Shown here piece after piece: positions 23,802-33,708 of a DNA stretch of 64,000 bases; position 1 is the stretch's first letter; the number at the start of each line of letters is the position of its first letter. A model generated the notes under the pieces. The model was not told the DNA's origin, made no database searches, and worked only from the letters and a program-made list of their open reading frames with translations. Position numbers and translations under genes: made by a program. Origin of the DNA: [Phialemoniopsis] sp. UDSM-2020 (taxonomy: Eukaryota; Ascomycota; Sordariomycetes; Thyridiales; Thyridiaceae); assembly GCA_018873225.1 (NCBI GenBank), contig JAEILZ010000001.1:4650001-4714000 (forward strand), written 5' to 3'.

Positions 23802-24096
23802 GGATGTGACCTATGCAGTTTCAGGCTTTTGTTGACCGGATCGGTGGTATTGATCTTACGAGTTCAGGTATATGTGGATGATCGAGCTGGGAAACGGAGA
23901 CCGGCAAGTGAGCGACGTTTGGTCGCGCTAGCCGGTCGGCATGCACCACCTCCGGATATCGGACCCGGTTTAGGTGCTGTGATTGAGTTCCCACTAACAA
24001 AGACGACACCAGCGGTGGATCTGGACTCAACCCTTCCCGGTGGTCTCCCACAACATCCGAGGTCTTCGCGACAAGGCGTAGCAGATTGACTCTAGT

Positions 24097-25596
24097 CTAG
24101 GTAAGATAGCCAGTAGTATCCATCCAGAAAATGAAGCAACTTAAATGCTTTCTGATAGATTCCACCAGATCGTCGTCGATGATGCCCTCCTGCCAGCTAA
24201 AGCCGATTGCTATCTGCCCGTCCCGCCCTGTGACAGTGCTGACCTTTAAGGCCGCCGAGCACGCGCTGGCGCTCTGGCTGAATATCATACCTTGAATCTC
24301 GTAGTCTCTGTTGGTGTCATCATTCCGTGGCCTGAGGGTCCCGACGTTACTCAACTCCCATGCTGCCGCTCTCTTCTTGCCCATCTTCTGCAGGAACCAT
24401 GCTTGCATATCGTCAACATGCCGCAGATAGCCGACGCCCATGTCCTTGCCCTGATCGCGAATAGTTTTATCAATAGTGGCTTTTGTGCGCCGTTCATTGG
24501 CCCGGAACATGGCTCTGCTGAAAGGCATGTCATTGGAGAACGGGAAGTCTGTGCTGAGCGGAGAACGCTGGTAGGTCTCGCTGAACGAACCGACCCAGCA
24601 TCCCATGTCTCGCTCCTTGACATGGGAAGCCAAGAAGGGCCGGAGTGAGACAGCACAGTCGCCGCGGACCGTTGTATAAGTCTCCGGAAGTACGGCGAGA
24701 AACGCTGAAGCCAAGAACGCCATCATCGTAGCCGTGACAGACGAGCCGTGACGCTTGGCCTGGTGTACTAGATGTTTGGAGGTAGATCTCGAGAGACGCA
24801 TCGACATAAATCTCGTTTTGACGGGCAGGCCCTGGGGCCGGCCAGACCAGACATCGCCTGCCGGCTCCGTCCCATCTTGCTGCTTTGCAAGAAAGGCTTC
24901 AGAGAGTGGCAACTCGGCGACTGACTCGAGTGTCGGTGGAAGAGGCGCGTTGATCGGAGTAGGTATGATTGATGTTGCCGTCAAGGTGCTGTCTGTCGGA
25001 TTGCATAGCAACTCTTCCATGTCCTCGAGAAATACCATTGCGCTCTTTGTGTCGGCCAAGGAGTGATGGAAGCAGAAGATCAGAGTAACCTCCGACCGAC
25101 TTTCGTATGCAAGTATTCTCCAGAAAGGCACCAGCTCCGGCGGTCGATGCTGGAATGGCAGGTTGTGCTGCCCTTGAAGCACCAGGTCTAGATTTCTTCG
25201 CATCTCGAGACCAGAGTCCAGCGACAGGTCATGGAGATTGGTATCATGAAGCGTCACTACTGTGCCGAGGTTGATGGATGGCAGTCTCACAAAGCGGCTA
25301 GGTTGGTTTTCGATATCCACTGGTACCGCAGAGAGCACGGTGTGTCTTTGCACAAGTGCAGCAAGGGCCTGGTAAAGTCTTGGCTTGAAATCACCAGTGG
25401 CTCGACGTCGAAAGGTTGCTGTGAGGCACACATTGAGGTATATGCCCAGATAGCTCCTCGTTACGGAGTATTGTTCCGATAGTCCTTCCATAAAATCCCG
25501 TTAGTCTTCCTGCACTGTCCCTCAATGTTCCCTCAATGTTTTGAACCTACCTAGGGACCGTAGCGCTCGGTACTGGGTCTCGGTATTGTCACTCAT
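24097..25596 (-). CDS. alcohol O-acetyltransferase-like acyltransferase
   Basis: Exon 1, 25596-25551, encodes 15 residues (MSDNTETQYRALRSL). Exon 2, 25484-24097, completes 477 aa; the join G+GA restores the family's LG.SEQYS...LGIY N-terminus. The active-site motif FHHSLAD (HxxxD) appears around residue 160, with supporting AATase features such as PFWRILAY and FCFHHS. Members of PF07247 transfer acetyl or other acyl groups from acyl-CoA to alcohols or amines. This one has no signal peptide and would be cytosolic or loosely membrane-bound. The neighbouring Zn2Cys6 regulator and MCT carrier suggest an acylation step in a small pathway. A CCGG-N7-CCGG palindrome lies 128 bp upstream of the start. 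Confidence 0.87.
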
Positions 25597-25723
25597 GATG
25601 CTAGGTTGAATGTCTGAAATGTGTTGTTTGCAAGTAGCTCAAATATCGTGATCCGACTTTTGTTTTGGCAGATATTGAGTGGTACATGTGAGGTTGGTGC
25701 CTGTTGAATGGGGCCGGAAGCGG

Positions 25724-25738
25724 CCGGGTCGCAACCGG
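25724..25738. promoter_or_regulatory. CCGG-N7-CCGG palindrome upstream of the acyltransferase
   Basis: A CGG-N7-CCG core with the same 7-base spacing as the element at 19348-19364, 128 bp upstream of the acyltransferase start. Candidate Zn2Cys6 dimer site. Confidence 0.4.
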
Positions 25739-25806
25739 TGTGCCTAGGAAGCGACGAGTCGTTTTCAATCCACTTCAATGGAACAGTGGCTACTACATAA
25801 GATAAC

Positions 25807-25818
25807 TTACCTAGGTAA
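25807..25818. repeat. perfect 12-bp palindrome TTACCTAGGTAA
   Basis: Perfect palindrome in the intergenic region. A related 10-bp copy, TACCTAGGTA, lies at 25938-25947. The function is unknown; a similar TAGGTAA word recurs in the promoter at 47514. Confidence 0.5.
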
Positions 25819-26138
25819 ACAAGAAGTTCAGACTGCCACCTCAACTTGATTAGACGTAATGACTAGGACCAAATTCCCCTTCAAATTTCGGTGGGTTGCT
25901 GGAGATGTGTTACATGTCATTCGCGTATCGGGCTAGCTACCTAGGTACACTGGAAGTGGTCCATCAACCCCACCATGCCACAATTACGTCCATCGTGAAC
26001 CCTGATGACGCACTACCATGAAGGAAATGCATCGTCTCAGTTTTAACCCGACAAAATAGTACTACTTCGCAAATATCACTGACCTTCATAGCCATCACGT
26101 CATTTCAGACACGCAGTCCGGCAGGTAGATAAGCATCA

Positions 26139-26988
26139 ATGTCTATTCCACAGGACACCGGAGAGGTGGGCTTCTCCCTTACCAAGCACCTCCTCTCCAC
26201 CACGGACCCCGCCACCTGGAACGCCGCAACCCGGGCGCCCTTCCTGCGCGCCGCCGGCGAGGGCCGCCTCTCCAAGCGCGACCTGGGCCTCTGGCTCGCC
26301 AACGACAGGCTCTACATCCACGCCTACGTGCGCGCCGCGGGCTGCCTGCTGTCGCTCGTCGACGTGCCGCAGGTCCTGCCCAGCAGCGACGACACCCCGT
26401 CTGGGTCAGAGAGCACCGAGTCTCAGATCATCGAGTGGCTGTGCGACGCCCTGGCCGGCGTGCGCCGCGAGGAGCGCTGGTTCCTCGACGCCGCGTGCCG
26501 GTACGACCTCGAGCTGCGCCTGCCCCCCGCCGCCTCGGGAGACGGCCTGCGCGTGCGCGACGACGCCAAGCTGCCCGGCCTGCCGCTGTACGAGAAGCTC
26601 TTTGAGAACGTCGGGGCTCGCGGTCCTGCGCGGCGGGAACCCGCCTCACTGCGCGTGGCTCGAGGGCGCGGTGCTGTTGTTTGCGACGGAGAAGTGTTAC
26701 CTCGAGGCGTGGAGCTGGGCGCGCGAGCTCAAGAAGGCGGCGGGAGAAACGTCCTTTGACGGCGATGCGGACGGCGGGGCGTCGCGGAAGGAGTTTATCG
26801 ACAACTGGACCAGTGCCGAGTTCAAGGCCTTTGTCGACCGGTTCGCCGTGATCCTGGACCGGGGCGTGCGCGAGTACATCCTGCGGAGCGAGGGGGAGGT
26901 GACGCCCGAGAGTGTGGTGGCGCGGGTGCAGACCGTTTGGGATGCGGCGCTGCAGGCTGAGATTGGGTTCTGGCCTGTGGTTGAGTGA
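26139..26988 (+). pseudogene. TenA/THI-4-like (heme-oxygenase fold) protein with one frameshift
   Basis: The first 157 codons read as a TENA/THI-4-type helical protein: FLRAAGEGRLSKRDLGLWLANDR and IHAYVRAAGCLL are typical of its first helices. At a GGGG run (26613-26616) the frame must shift by one base to continue as LEGAVLLFATEKCYLEAWSWA and the C-terminal helices up to TGA at 26988. Removing one G gives an uninterrupted 282-residue protein, so the lesion is a 1-nt insertion in a homopolymer, either a sequencing error or a fresh mutation. The gene is markedly more GC-rich than its flanks. Relatives hydrolyse aminopyrimidines or thiamine, but many fungal members are of unknown activity and I cannot identify the catalytic residues with certainty. 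Confidence 0.7.
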
Positions 26989-27084
26989 CCTTTCTGAAGT
27001 TGGGGGCGTCTCGAGCAAGGTGAAAGTGCAGTAGATGCCATTCCAGCAGCATTTTCAATTCATAACCTACTTCCCAAGTGTCAC

Positions 27085-27672
27085 TCAGCCTTGATGCTTC
27101 ATGATCATCCCGGACAGCGGCGGTACGCCCAAAGAGTCCGGATCCGGTGGCACCACGCCGCACCTGACAGCCATGCTGCGCCAGCTGCCTCCGACGGGCC
27201 TCATCTCGGCCTGGAACACCGCCGTGTTGACATACATGCGGCATCCAGGCTCCGCGAAAAGGCGCGCCTCGCAGCCGTCGACCTTGTTCGCGACAAAGAC
27301 GCCGCACCCCGCCGACGTCGACCTCGCGCCGCCATTTACGTCGTAGCACAACTCTGTTGTGTGCAGGTCGACCGGTCTGGGCAGGTCTAGCACGGCGACC
27401 GGCGTGCCGCGACAGTGCTTGGGCCCCGGGACGCCGCTGTAGATGGTGGCGCGGATGGGCAGGTCGGGGTCCGCGGGGACCGCGTCCTCGTCGGCGGGAT
27501 CGTTGATGGCGCGATGGCCAGAGTCCTCGTCGAGCGTCGTGCCCGGCGGCAGCTGGGCCTGCTGGGGTGACGGCGAGCAGAGAACGAACGACCCTGTTTG
27601 GAGAATCATGAACAGGAGCAGGAGGATTCGGTGGAGCCCACCGTTGGCGGTCTCGAGCTTGAGGCCAGGCAT
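27085..27672 (-). CDS. small secreted cysteine-rich protein (effector candidate)
   Basis: Single exon of 195 aa. A signal peptide with a Leu-rich core (residues 14-33) is followed by a proline/acid-rich spacer (about 34-72) that may be a propeptide. The folded part, about 73-175, holds six cysteines (87, 109, 123, 134, 144, 171), enough for three disulfides, with motifs AGCGVFVANK, DGCEARLF and a closing SMAVRCG. Similar small proteins are common among secreted proteins of plant-associated Sordariomycetes, but no function is known. The start is the Met nearest the hydrophobic core. Nothing suggests it is broken. Confidence 0.75.
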   Translation of the reverse strand: MPGLKLETANGGLHRILLLLFMILQTGSFVLCSPSPQQAQLPPGTTLDEDSGHRAINDPADEDAVPADPDLPIRATIYSGVPGPKHCRGTPVAVLDLPRPVDLHTTELCYDVNGGARSTSAGCGVFVANKVDGCEARLFAEPGCRMYVNTAVFQAEMRPVGGSWRSMAVRCGVVPPDPDSLGVPPLSGMIMKHQG

Positions 27673-28952
27673 GGGTGTAGGGCTGTTAGCGCGTTTGTAG
27701 TTGGGTCAGTTCATGTACGAGTGCGAGGTTGAGATTGGTCAAGCCGCAAGCACGTGTATGTCAAAAAGGGGAAATTCGTGATAAGGAAATCAGACAAGCA
27801 CACGGTTTTCTCGGAGAATTGACAAAAGGACGAAAAGAAGGCCATTGCTTGAGAAGTAAAAGGAAGAATCCCATGGCTGTGGGAGCGTGGAATCTGCGAC
27901 AGCGAGCGCAGGCAAATGGCGATGCCAAGATGTTTCAGCTCTGCAACAGGGTCACCACCAAAACCCCGGTCGTCGACAGCCAACCCATGAACAGGCCCTG
28001 GAACCGCAAACGCACCCCGGCTCCTGGACGCGCATCTTCTGCAGGCACGAAAACGGCCATGACATCATAATCAGGCCAGAATATCAAAACCGCCGGGCAT
28101 CTCGAACCTCGACGATGCAAGCTTGCCTCCCCTTCAGCTCTTCCTACCTGTCGCTTGTCAGCCGCCGCAAACCCAGAGTGCTTCACTCAGCACGACTTCG
28201 AACGTCTCAGATGGTAGCACGTTCTTTCTGGTCAAAACATGGACTAGACCCAGACCCCCAGGCGAGGTGGCACCTCATGCCCGCCGCGGTCCAATCGCGA
28301 GCTTCGCTTTTGGCCTGTCATCACAGCTTGCCTTCCCAAGAGGGCTATTCTAGCCTAACCTCAGCTCCTCGGAGGGCATGCGTACGCGGTCTTTCTTGGC
28401 TTCCCCCCAGCATCCTCCACAATGCAGATCTGAGCATTTGGCAAATGCCCTTAACGTAGATCCTACATGCGGCTTTTCTGACGAAGAGGCAGCCCTAGCT
28501 GGGGAATCTCGTATGGGGCGCCCCTTTAGGTCGAGTGCTCGTTGCAATTTGTCTATATATGGCCCTCGCCTCTTTTCCAAGATTCTTGGCTGCCGGAAAG
28601 CGTTGGTAAAGCTTGGCCTTTATTTGCCCGGGATTCATCATACTACAATTTTAATATCCAATACCCCTCTCCCGAGATCTGTGGGAGATATCTAGATCTT
28701 TTTGTGACAGATCTCTCAACCCCATTCTCGTCTACCTTCTCCAGCTCCAGAAGTCACGGCGATATCACTCATTCATAATACGGCGCACCAGAGCTTGTCT
28801 CTGTCAACAAGCCTCCTTCTACCGGATTCATCACCACATCACACTAGCTACGAGAAGAGGCAGGGCCATTTCGTCCTAACATTTGTATCCGGACCGCATG
28901 CTCGAGGAACCATCTACGCACTTTTCTCTACAGACCAGCGCCAAATATCATT
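27673..28952. other. intergenic with long putative leader
   Basis: About 1.3 kb. Open frames on both strands between 27711 and 28460 reach 190 codons but have no recognisable motif or splice logic and are taken as chance ORFs in GC-rich DNA. The right third holds a TATATAT element and probably the 5' leader of the 68-residue protein. Confidence 0.4.
28554..28560 (+). promoter_or_regulatory. TATA-like element
   Basis: TATATAT followed by a pyrimidine-rich stretch, about 395 bp upstream of the small lipidation-motif ORF. This would imply a long 5' UTR. Confidence 0.3.
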
Positions 28953-29159
28953 ATGGGTTGCACAAGCTCAAAAGAGACCAGCCCCATGCCAGTCTCCAAC
29001 GTCAGGCCAATGCAGATTGGACAGCATCAGACCAGCCCCAACAGCAGCCAACCAGGGTCGCCCGCCGACTTCAAGGGCATGCCTTCACCAGCTGGTGCTG
29101 TAAATCCCGCCATGCCCACAAGTGGTGTACCTCCGGGAGTCGATCAGAGACAGATTTGA
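28953..29159 (+). CDS. small protein with N-myristoylation/palmitoylation N-terminus
   Basis: A 68-codon ORF starting MGCTSSKE. Gly2, Ser/Thr at positions 5-6 and Lys7 fit the N-myristoyltransferase consensus, and Cys3 is a classical palmitoylation site, so the product would be anchored to membranes. The remainder is Pro/Gly/Ser/Gln-rich and probably disordered, ending GVPPGVDQRQI. No catalytic domain is visible. The lipidation signature plus an upstream TATA box are the reasons to consider it real; conserved tiny MGC-type proteins are known in eukaryotes. It could still be a chance ORF. Confidence 0.5.
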   Translation: MGCTSSKETSPMPVSNVRPMQIGQHQTSPNSSQPGSPADFKGMPSPAGAVNPAMPTSGVPPGVDQRQI

Positions 29160-29602
29160 GTGGATGAATGTCTAGAGTGGGTGTCATTTCAAGGCTGAGC
29201 GGTGGCGGCGATGTTGAGAACTTTAGGAAGAGGACACAGCAAGGTCAAGGGCTCATGAGACAGTCCGCGCATTAAAAAAGGCTCGGGCGAGGAACCAGGG
29301 GCTGATAATGTATCAATATACCACACGAACAAGATACATCCGACGAGGGCTCGGGCAGCCTCTCTGTATCGACGTCAATTATTATCAATAAGAAGCAATG
29401 AAACATGCGAGTAACCTGGTATATGCTGTTGACAAAGACAAAATGCACGCTCAAGGCCTCCCTTTTTTCGAACAAATGCTCCCGCACCCACAATGCAACC
29501 GCTCCCCTAGCCATTCTTAACACAGTAGCTCATACACACATGCCTCGCTTGCTGCCCCCATCCATCCCCTCATGACGAACTCATCCTTAGTCGTCCGCTC
29601 TC
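29160..29602. other. intergenic, convergent 3' flanks
   Basis: About 440 bases between the small ORF and the second Mpv17 gene end. No feature recognised. Confidence 0.4.
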
Positions 29603-30325
29603 TCACTTCCTCATGGCAAAGAAACTCAAAAAGATGCTCCAGCCGAACCCTACGCACGACGCGACGAGCACCCGCGACCGCACGGGCACAAACAAGAAGT
29701 TGCACACGGCGACGAGCGGCCACAGGTGCCAGCCGGCCCAGATGAAGCTCGGCACGCGGTCGCGGATGACGAGCAGGACCATCCACAGGTGCGGCACGCG
29801 CGCAAAGTTGGTCAGGAAGAGGAAGAGCGTGCCCATGAGCAGCTGGCCCGCCGTCTGGTCGAGCAGGAGCTTCAGCACGAGGTTGCGCCACCGGACGCCT
29901 CCGCCGGTCGACGGGTACGTCGCGCGGCGCCACCGCCAGGGCCGCCAGTCAGGTCTGCTAGGCCCCGTGCTGGCATCGGAGAAGCGCCGGCCGCCGTCCT
30001 CACGCTTGCTGACGGGCGAGGGCGGGGCGTAGGCGTCGAGGTTGGGCTCGGACCTTGCTGGTGCCGCGCCGCCGGGGAAGAGGTGCTCTAGGAAGTGCTG
30101 CCAGTTGTTGCCGACCTGGGAGCCGATGAAGCCGAAGAGGGCGAACTCGACGATCTGCAGCCAGTCGATGGGCTTGGCGGGGGCGAGGGTGGTGGACGGG
30201 GTGCCGTCGGCGTTGAGCGTCGCGGACCGGTTGTAGTGGGTGACGAGCTGGACGAGGATATTTGCTGAGACCTTGAGGGCTACGGCCTGTAGGGCCAGCT
30301 TGTAGTTGAGCACCAGTCCCGGCAT
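29603..30325 (-). CDS. Mpv17/PMP22 family membrane protein (second paralogue)
   Basis: Single exon, 240 aa. An N-terminal helix (NYKLALQAVALKVSANIL) is followed by EFALFGFIGSQVGNNWQHFLE, a 60-residue Arg/Pro/Ser-rich insertion (about 84-140), LKLLLDQT, WAGWHLWPLVAVCNFLFVPVRSRV and a final GFGWSIFLSFF helix. LDQT, the WP...NF block and the terminal GW helix are the family signature. Compared with the gene at 15506-16295 it is intronless and has a longer central loop, so the two are diverged paralogues, not a recent tandem copy. Likely a mitochondrial or peroxisomal membrane channel-like protein. Confidence 0.85.
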   Translation of the reverse strand: MPGLVLNYKLALQAVALKVSANILVQLVTHYNRSATLNADGTPSTTLAPAKPIDWLQIVEFALFGFIGSQVGNNWQHFLEHLFPGGAAPARSEPNLDAYAPPSPVSKREDGGRRFSDASTGPSRPDWRPWRWRRATYPSTGGGVRWRNLVLKLLLDQTAGQLLMGTLFLFLTNFARVPHLWMVLLVIRDRVPSFIWAGWHLWPLVAVCNFLFVPVRSRVLVASCVGFGWSIFLSFFAMRK

Positions 30326-31084
30326 GATGTCGTGTGCGCTGCTGGTTTGAGAGTGCCCTCAGATGCTTGGTGGGGTAAGAGTGGGAAGATGATGTTCCCC
30401 CAGTCGCGGGGAGTGAGCGTGCGATGGTACAGCTCGGCGATCAATGCCTCATATTGAACCTTGTGAAAGAGAATAGCCTGGCATCTGCAGAGATGGGAAG
30501 TTGCAGCGGGCGTGACGATGAGATGAATTTGCGCGCCGAGGTGAGTGTGAGGTAAGGCGAGGTGAAGACCAGGTAACTAAAGGGGTGCGCTGGAAATGAG
30601 AGGGTCCAGGCAAATGGAGATGAGATGTGGTCTCAAAATGTGGGTGGGACCCTTCGAATCAATTGCACTTGACAGGTGGGCACAGGGGTGAAGGATACCG
30701 CTAATTCGGGGAATGGGGTGGTGCCCCAGCAGGTGGGTTTTTCCAGATCTCCCAAATGCCGCTCTGCCGGCTGGGTCGCTTTGTGTTTTCCTCACTGACT
30801 CAAGCACAAAAGTTATAAATACTCACAGGGGGGCAGCGCTCGATCGCCTGTCTGATCATCGTCACATCCGCACCCATGTTTGCCAATTCTTTGGGGTTTG
30901 GTTTGCAGTGGCGCCGCTAACAAAGTTTCACCAGCTGGGGTTTTGCATAAAAGACCAAGCAGTCTTTGTGGAACCACATGTCACCGGCTTGGAAGCTCTG
31001 TGCTACTTGGCAATCTCGGCCAATGGATTGTGCACTGTAATACAGCTTTCTATTGTCCAACCATGAGCACCCGCAAACCATGAG
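30326..31084. other. intergenic
   Basis: About 760 bases: promoter of the second Mpv17 gene and 3' flank of the aminotransferase. A 117-codon plus-strand ORF (30713-31066) lacks any motif and is not annotated. Confidence 0.4.
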
Positions 31085-32800
31085 CTACTCTGCTCCTTTG
31101 ATGAAAGCTGCGATCCTGTTTGACCAAATCGTTAGTCTTATTCTGTCTAAGTCTCAATGCACAATCCACTCACCTGCGGATTCCCTCCTTCAAAGCTTGC
31201 TCCTCGATGCAATGCACAAGCCTGAACCTCCCTGGGTTCGGCGCCTTATATGGTTCGCCGGTCGACATCAGAACCCCGGCCTTGGCAAGCCGCTCCGTCA
31301 AAAGCCGCTCCGCAGCCCAGCCATCGCCGTTCGTTTCCTTCAGTGGCAGGCATTCGCTGAGGTCAAGCCAAAGGAACAGGCCGGCATTTCTATTGCATGA
31401 TCAGCCCAGGTCAATATCCCTGCTTTACGAGAGTACCCCATACCCAGGCTTGTGGTAGAGAATGCCCTCTTTTGAGAGAAGGTTCTCTGCTGTGAGGCGA
31501 CTTTGCAGCAGAAGCCGGTGCGACTTGGCAAGGAACTCCTTGACGAAGTCCTGATCATCGAGGAAGCTCGTCGCCAAGTCCATTGCGAACTGAGACGGCG
31601 AGGAGAAGCGGCTACCATGCCCAGTGTCAGCCAAGATCTCGACCAGTCTGATTAACTTACCCTAAAGATCGTATGGCCCTGGCGAACTCTACATTCTGCG
31701 AGGCAATACAGCCCAACCGCATGCCGCCTGCTCCAAAATCCTGGTGGCATCATGAGCAAGCTGTCAAGTTTACAGATCGTAACAGACCCATACCTTGGAC
31801 ATCCCGTAGAGAACATGCACTTGCCCAGGGTCGATGATCCCGGTGAAGTCAATTGACCGTACCGAGGTGAAGATTTCGTTCTCACGATCCTCTCGCTTGT
31901 AAACCGTAAGGGCATAGATCTCGTCACTGATGAAGTGGATGCCTTTAGCGGCACAGAGTCGAAGGAGGCCTTCGAGAGTCTCGCGTGGGTAACATTGACC
32001 TATTTCTGGGTCAGTTCTCTTTCTCTAAGCTGAAAGTGGCAGTCTCAGACTTACCGAGAGGATTGTGTGGGTTGCAGACTATCAAAGCCTTGATATTAAT
32101 GCCACGAGCCTTAGCCGCCTCGTAGCCAGCTTCGAACGCTGCCACGCACGCAGGTGAGAACTGGTCAGTATCTCCGACGGGCACGTACTCCAATGTCACT
32201 CTACGACCTAGGCGTCAGAACTGCCATTCATGTCACCAGATCGGGCCACTCACCCCGTCCTCATGGTCAAGTCTCGAGAAAATGAGCCATACACAGGCCG
32301 CCCAAGCAGAATGGAGTCGTTCGCATCCGGATCGCACGTCACCAGCGCGCAGACCTCGTTCAGATCCGTAACGCCGGCCGCGAACGTGAGCTCCTCGGCG
32401 TCAAACTTGTGTACCGGGTTAAAGTGCGTGTTGAGGTGCTTCGCCATGGCCGTGCGCAGCCGGTGCGTACCCGTGTATCCTTCGCCGTAGGCGCAGGTCC
32501 GCTCCTCAAAGTGGCCCTGTGCGCGAGGTGATGCTCAGTCACAGGCGACGTCTATATACACCCTTGGGTTGTATTGATGGCTTACCCTTGTGTTGAAGAA
32601 GTGAGCCAAGTCGGTGTGCATGAGACACTATCAATCCGTCAGAAGCCGCAAACTCAATGACGCTGTCATGATTGTAAACATACATTCTCGGCATATTCGA
32701 AGCTCACAGTGCCGCTCGGGTTGGTGTCTGGATGATAGAGGTCGAGTTCGCCGTGAGCGAAGCCGGCCGTGGCCCACTTCTTGCCTCTGGTAGAGAGCAT
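31085..32800 (-). CDS. class I/II aminotransferase, ACC-synthase-like
   Basis: Nine exons in order: 32800-32684, 32627-32586, 32516-32254, 32200-32055, 31999-31794, 31740-31661, 31611-31444, 31389-31174, 31115-31085. All are in phase, giving 422 aa. Landmarks: YGEGYTGTHRLR near the N-terminus, LIVCNPHNPLG (the Asn contacting PLP), FISDEIYA (Asp and Tyr of the cofactor site), YGMSKDFGAGGMRLG with the Schiff-base Lys right at an exon junction, and FRLVHC, whose Arg should bind the substrate carboxylate. It belongs to the PLP fold-type I group annotated as 1-aminocyclopropane-1-carboxylate synthase-like. Fungal members may be ACC synthases, aminotransferases or lyases, and sequence does not decide. 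Unusually intron-rich compared with its neighbours. Confidence 0.9.
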
Positions 32801-33708
32801 TGTTTCGGTAGATGTCTTTGTCTAATCTGAGGTTGCTGTCTTGAATGCAGAATTGTCCGAGTGTGTCATTGTCAAGTAATGAGAGAAAGCCCAGGGTTTT
32901 AAGCGTAAACGGACTCCGGACTTACTAGCCAGCTCGGTGTTGCCTGCTGACCTGCGGGACCCACGATTGCACAACGTTGAGCCACTCGGAAACCGCGTTT
33001 ACTCCGAAGTACATATCAATTGTGTAATGTGTCACTCGGAACGGAGATCCAACGAAATGGAGCTTCAAAACTCTGGGCCGTTAGAGATAGAACTCCTGGA
33101 TAGCATCACGAGTCAAGAAGCTGCAACCTCCCGTCTCTAGATGCAATGCCAGTAGGCTAATCAAGCCAGATGTTCTTCTAAGTTCGATGGAACGATAGAG
33201 TGCTTTGATATCTACGAAATCAAGAACAAACAGGTGCATTGCATGTCTTCGGAGCTGATAGTATCGAAGTGAAGAGCTCTGTCCGAATATTTGCTGGTGC
33301 CCAGTTTTAATCGATGCACGTAGTCAAAGCTTATCACGACTGCGGCTGTTATAATTTTAACACGAGTTTCCCTGCCACTTGACTGGGAAAGAAGACTCTA
33401 AGTTCTGCATTTCAGACGAAACCAGTCCTTTCTTACTGCGCGGCAACTCTCTCGTACCAATACTGACTTCTTCTTGTCACCAATTGTTGCTCAAAAAAAG
33501 AATACTAAAAGTGACAAAGTTGCCTCAGACCCATGCAAGTGGAACAAGACGCTCCAGACAGTATTCCTCATGGGTCTTATATGTGAAGCACATGATAAAT
33601 ATTCTCAGCGATTTCCAGGTGACTGTTGCTTGGAAGAGTCTAGTTCCTCTACCTAAGTTCAGAGAGTTCAACACTATACATGATATATCAGTAGCCTTCC
33701 ATCGCTAG
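32801..33708. other. intergenic
   Basis: About 900 bases: aminotransferase promoter, then the 3' flank of the amidohydrolase. The right half is AT-richer than its surroundings. No ORF, repeat or element is supported. Confidence 0.4.

Larger units (their letters stand above)
25597..26138. other. divergent promoter, acyltransferase and TenA-like gene
   Basis: About 540 bases carrying the CCGG-N7-CCGG site and the two CCTAGG-centred palindromes. No gene. Confidence 0.45.

Noticed and set aside
27711..28460. Open frames up to 190 codons on both strands
   Set aside because: No recognisable domain, signal peptide or splice structure; GC-rich DNA easily yields such frames.
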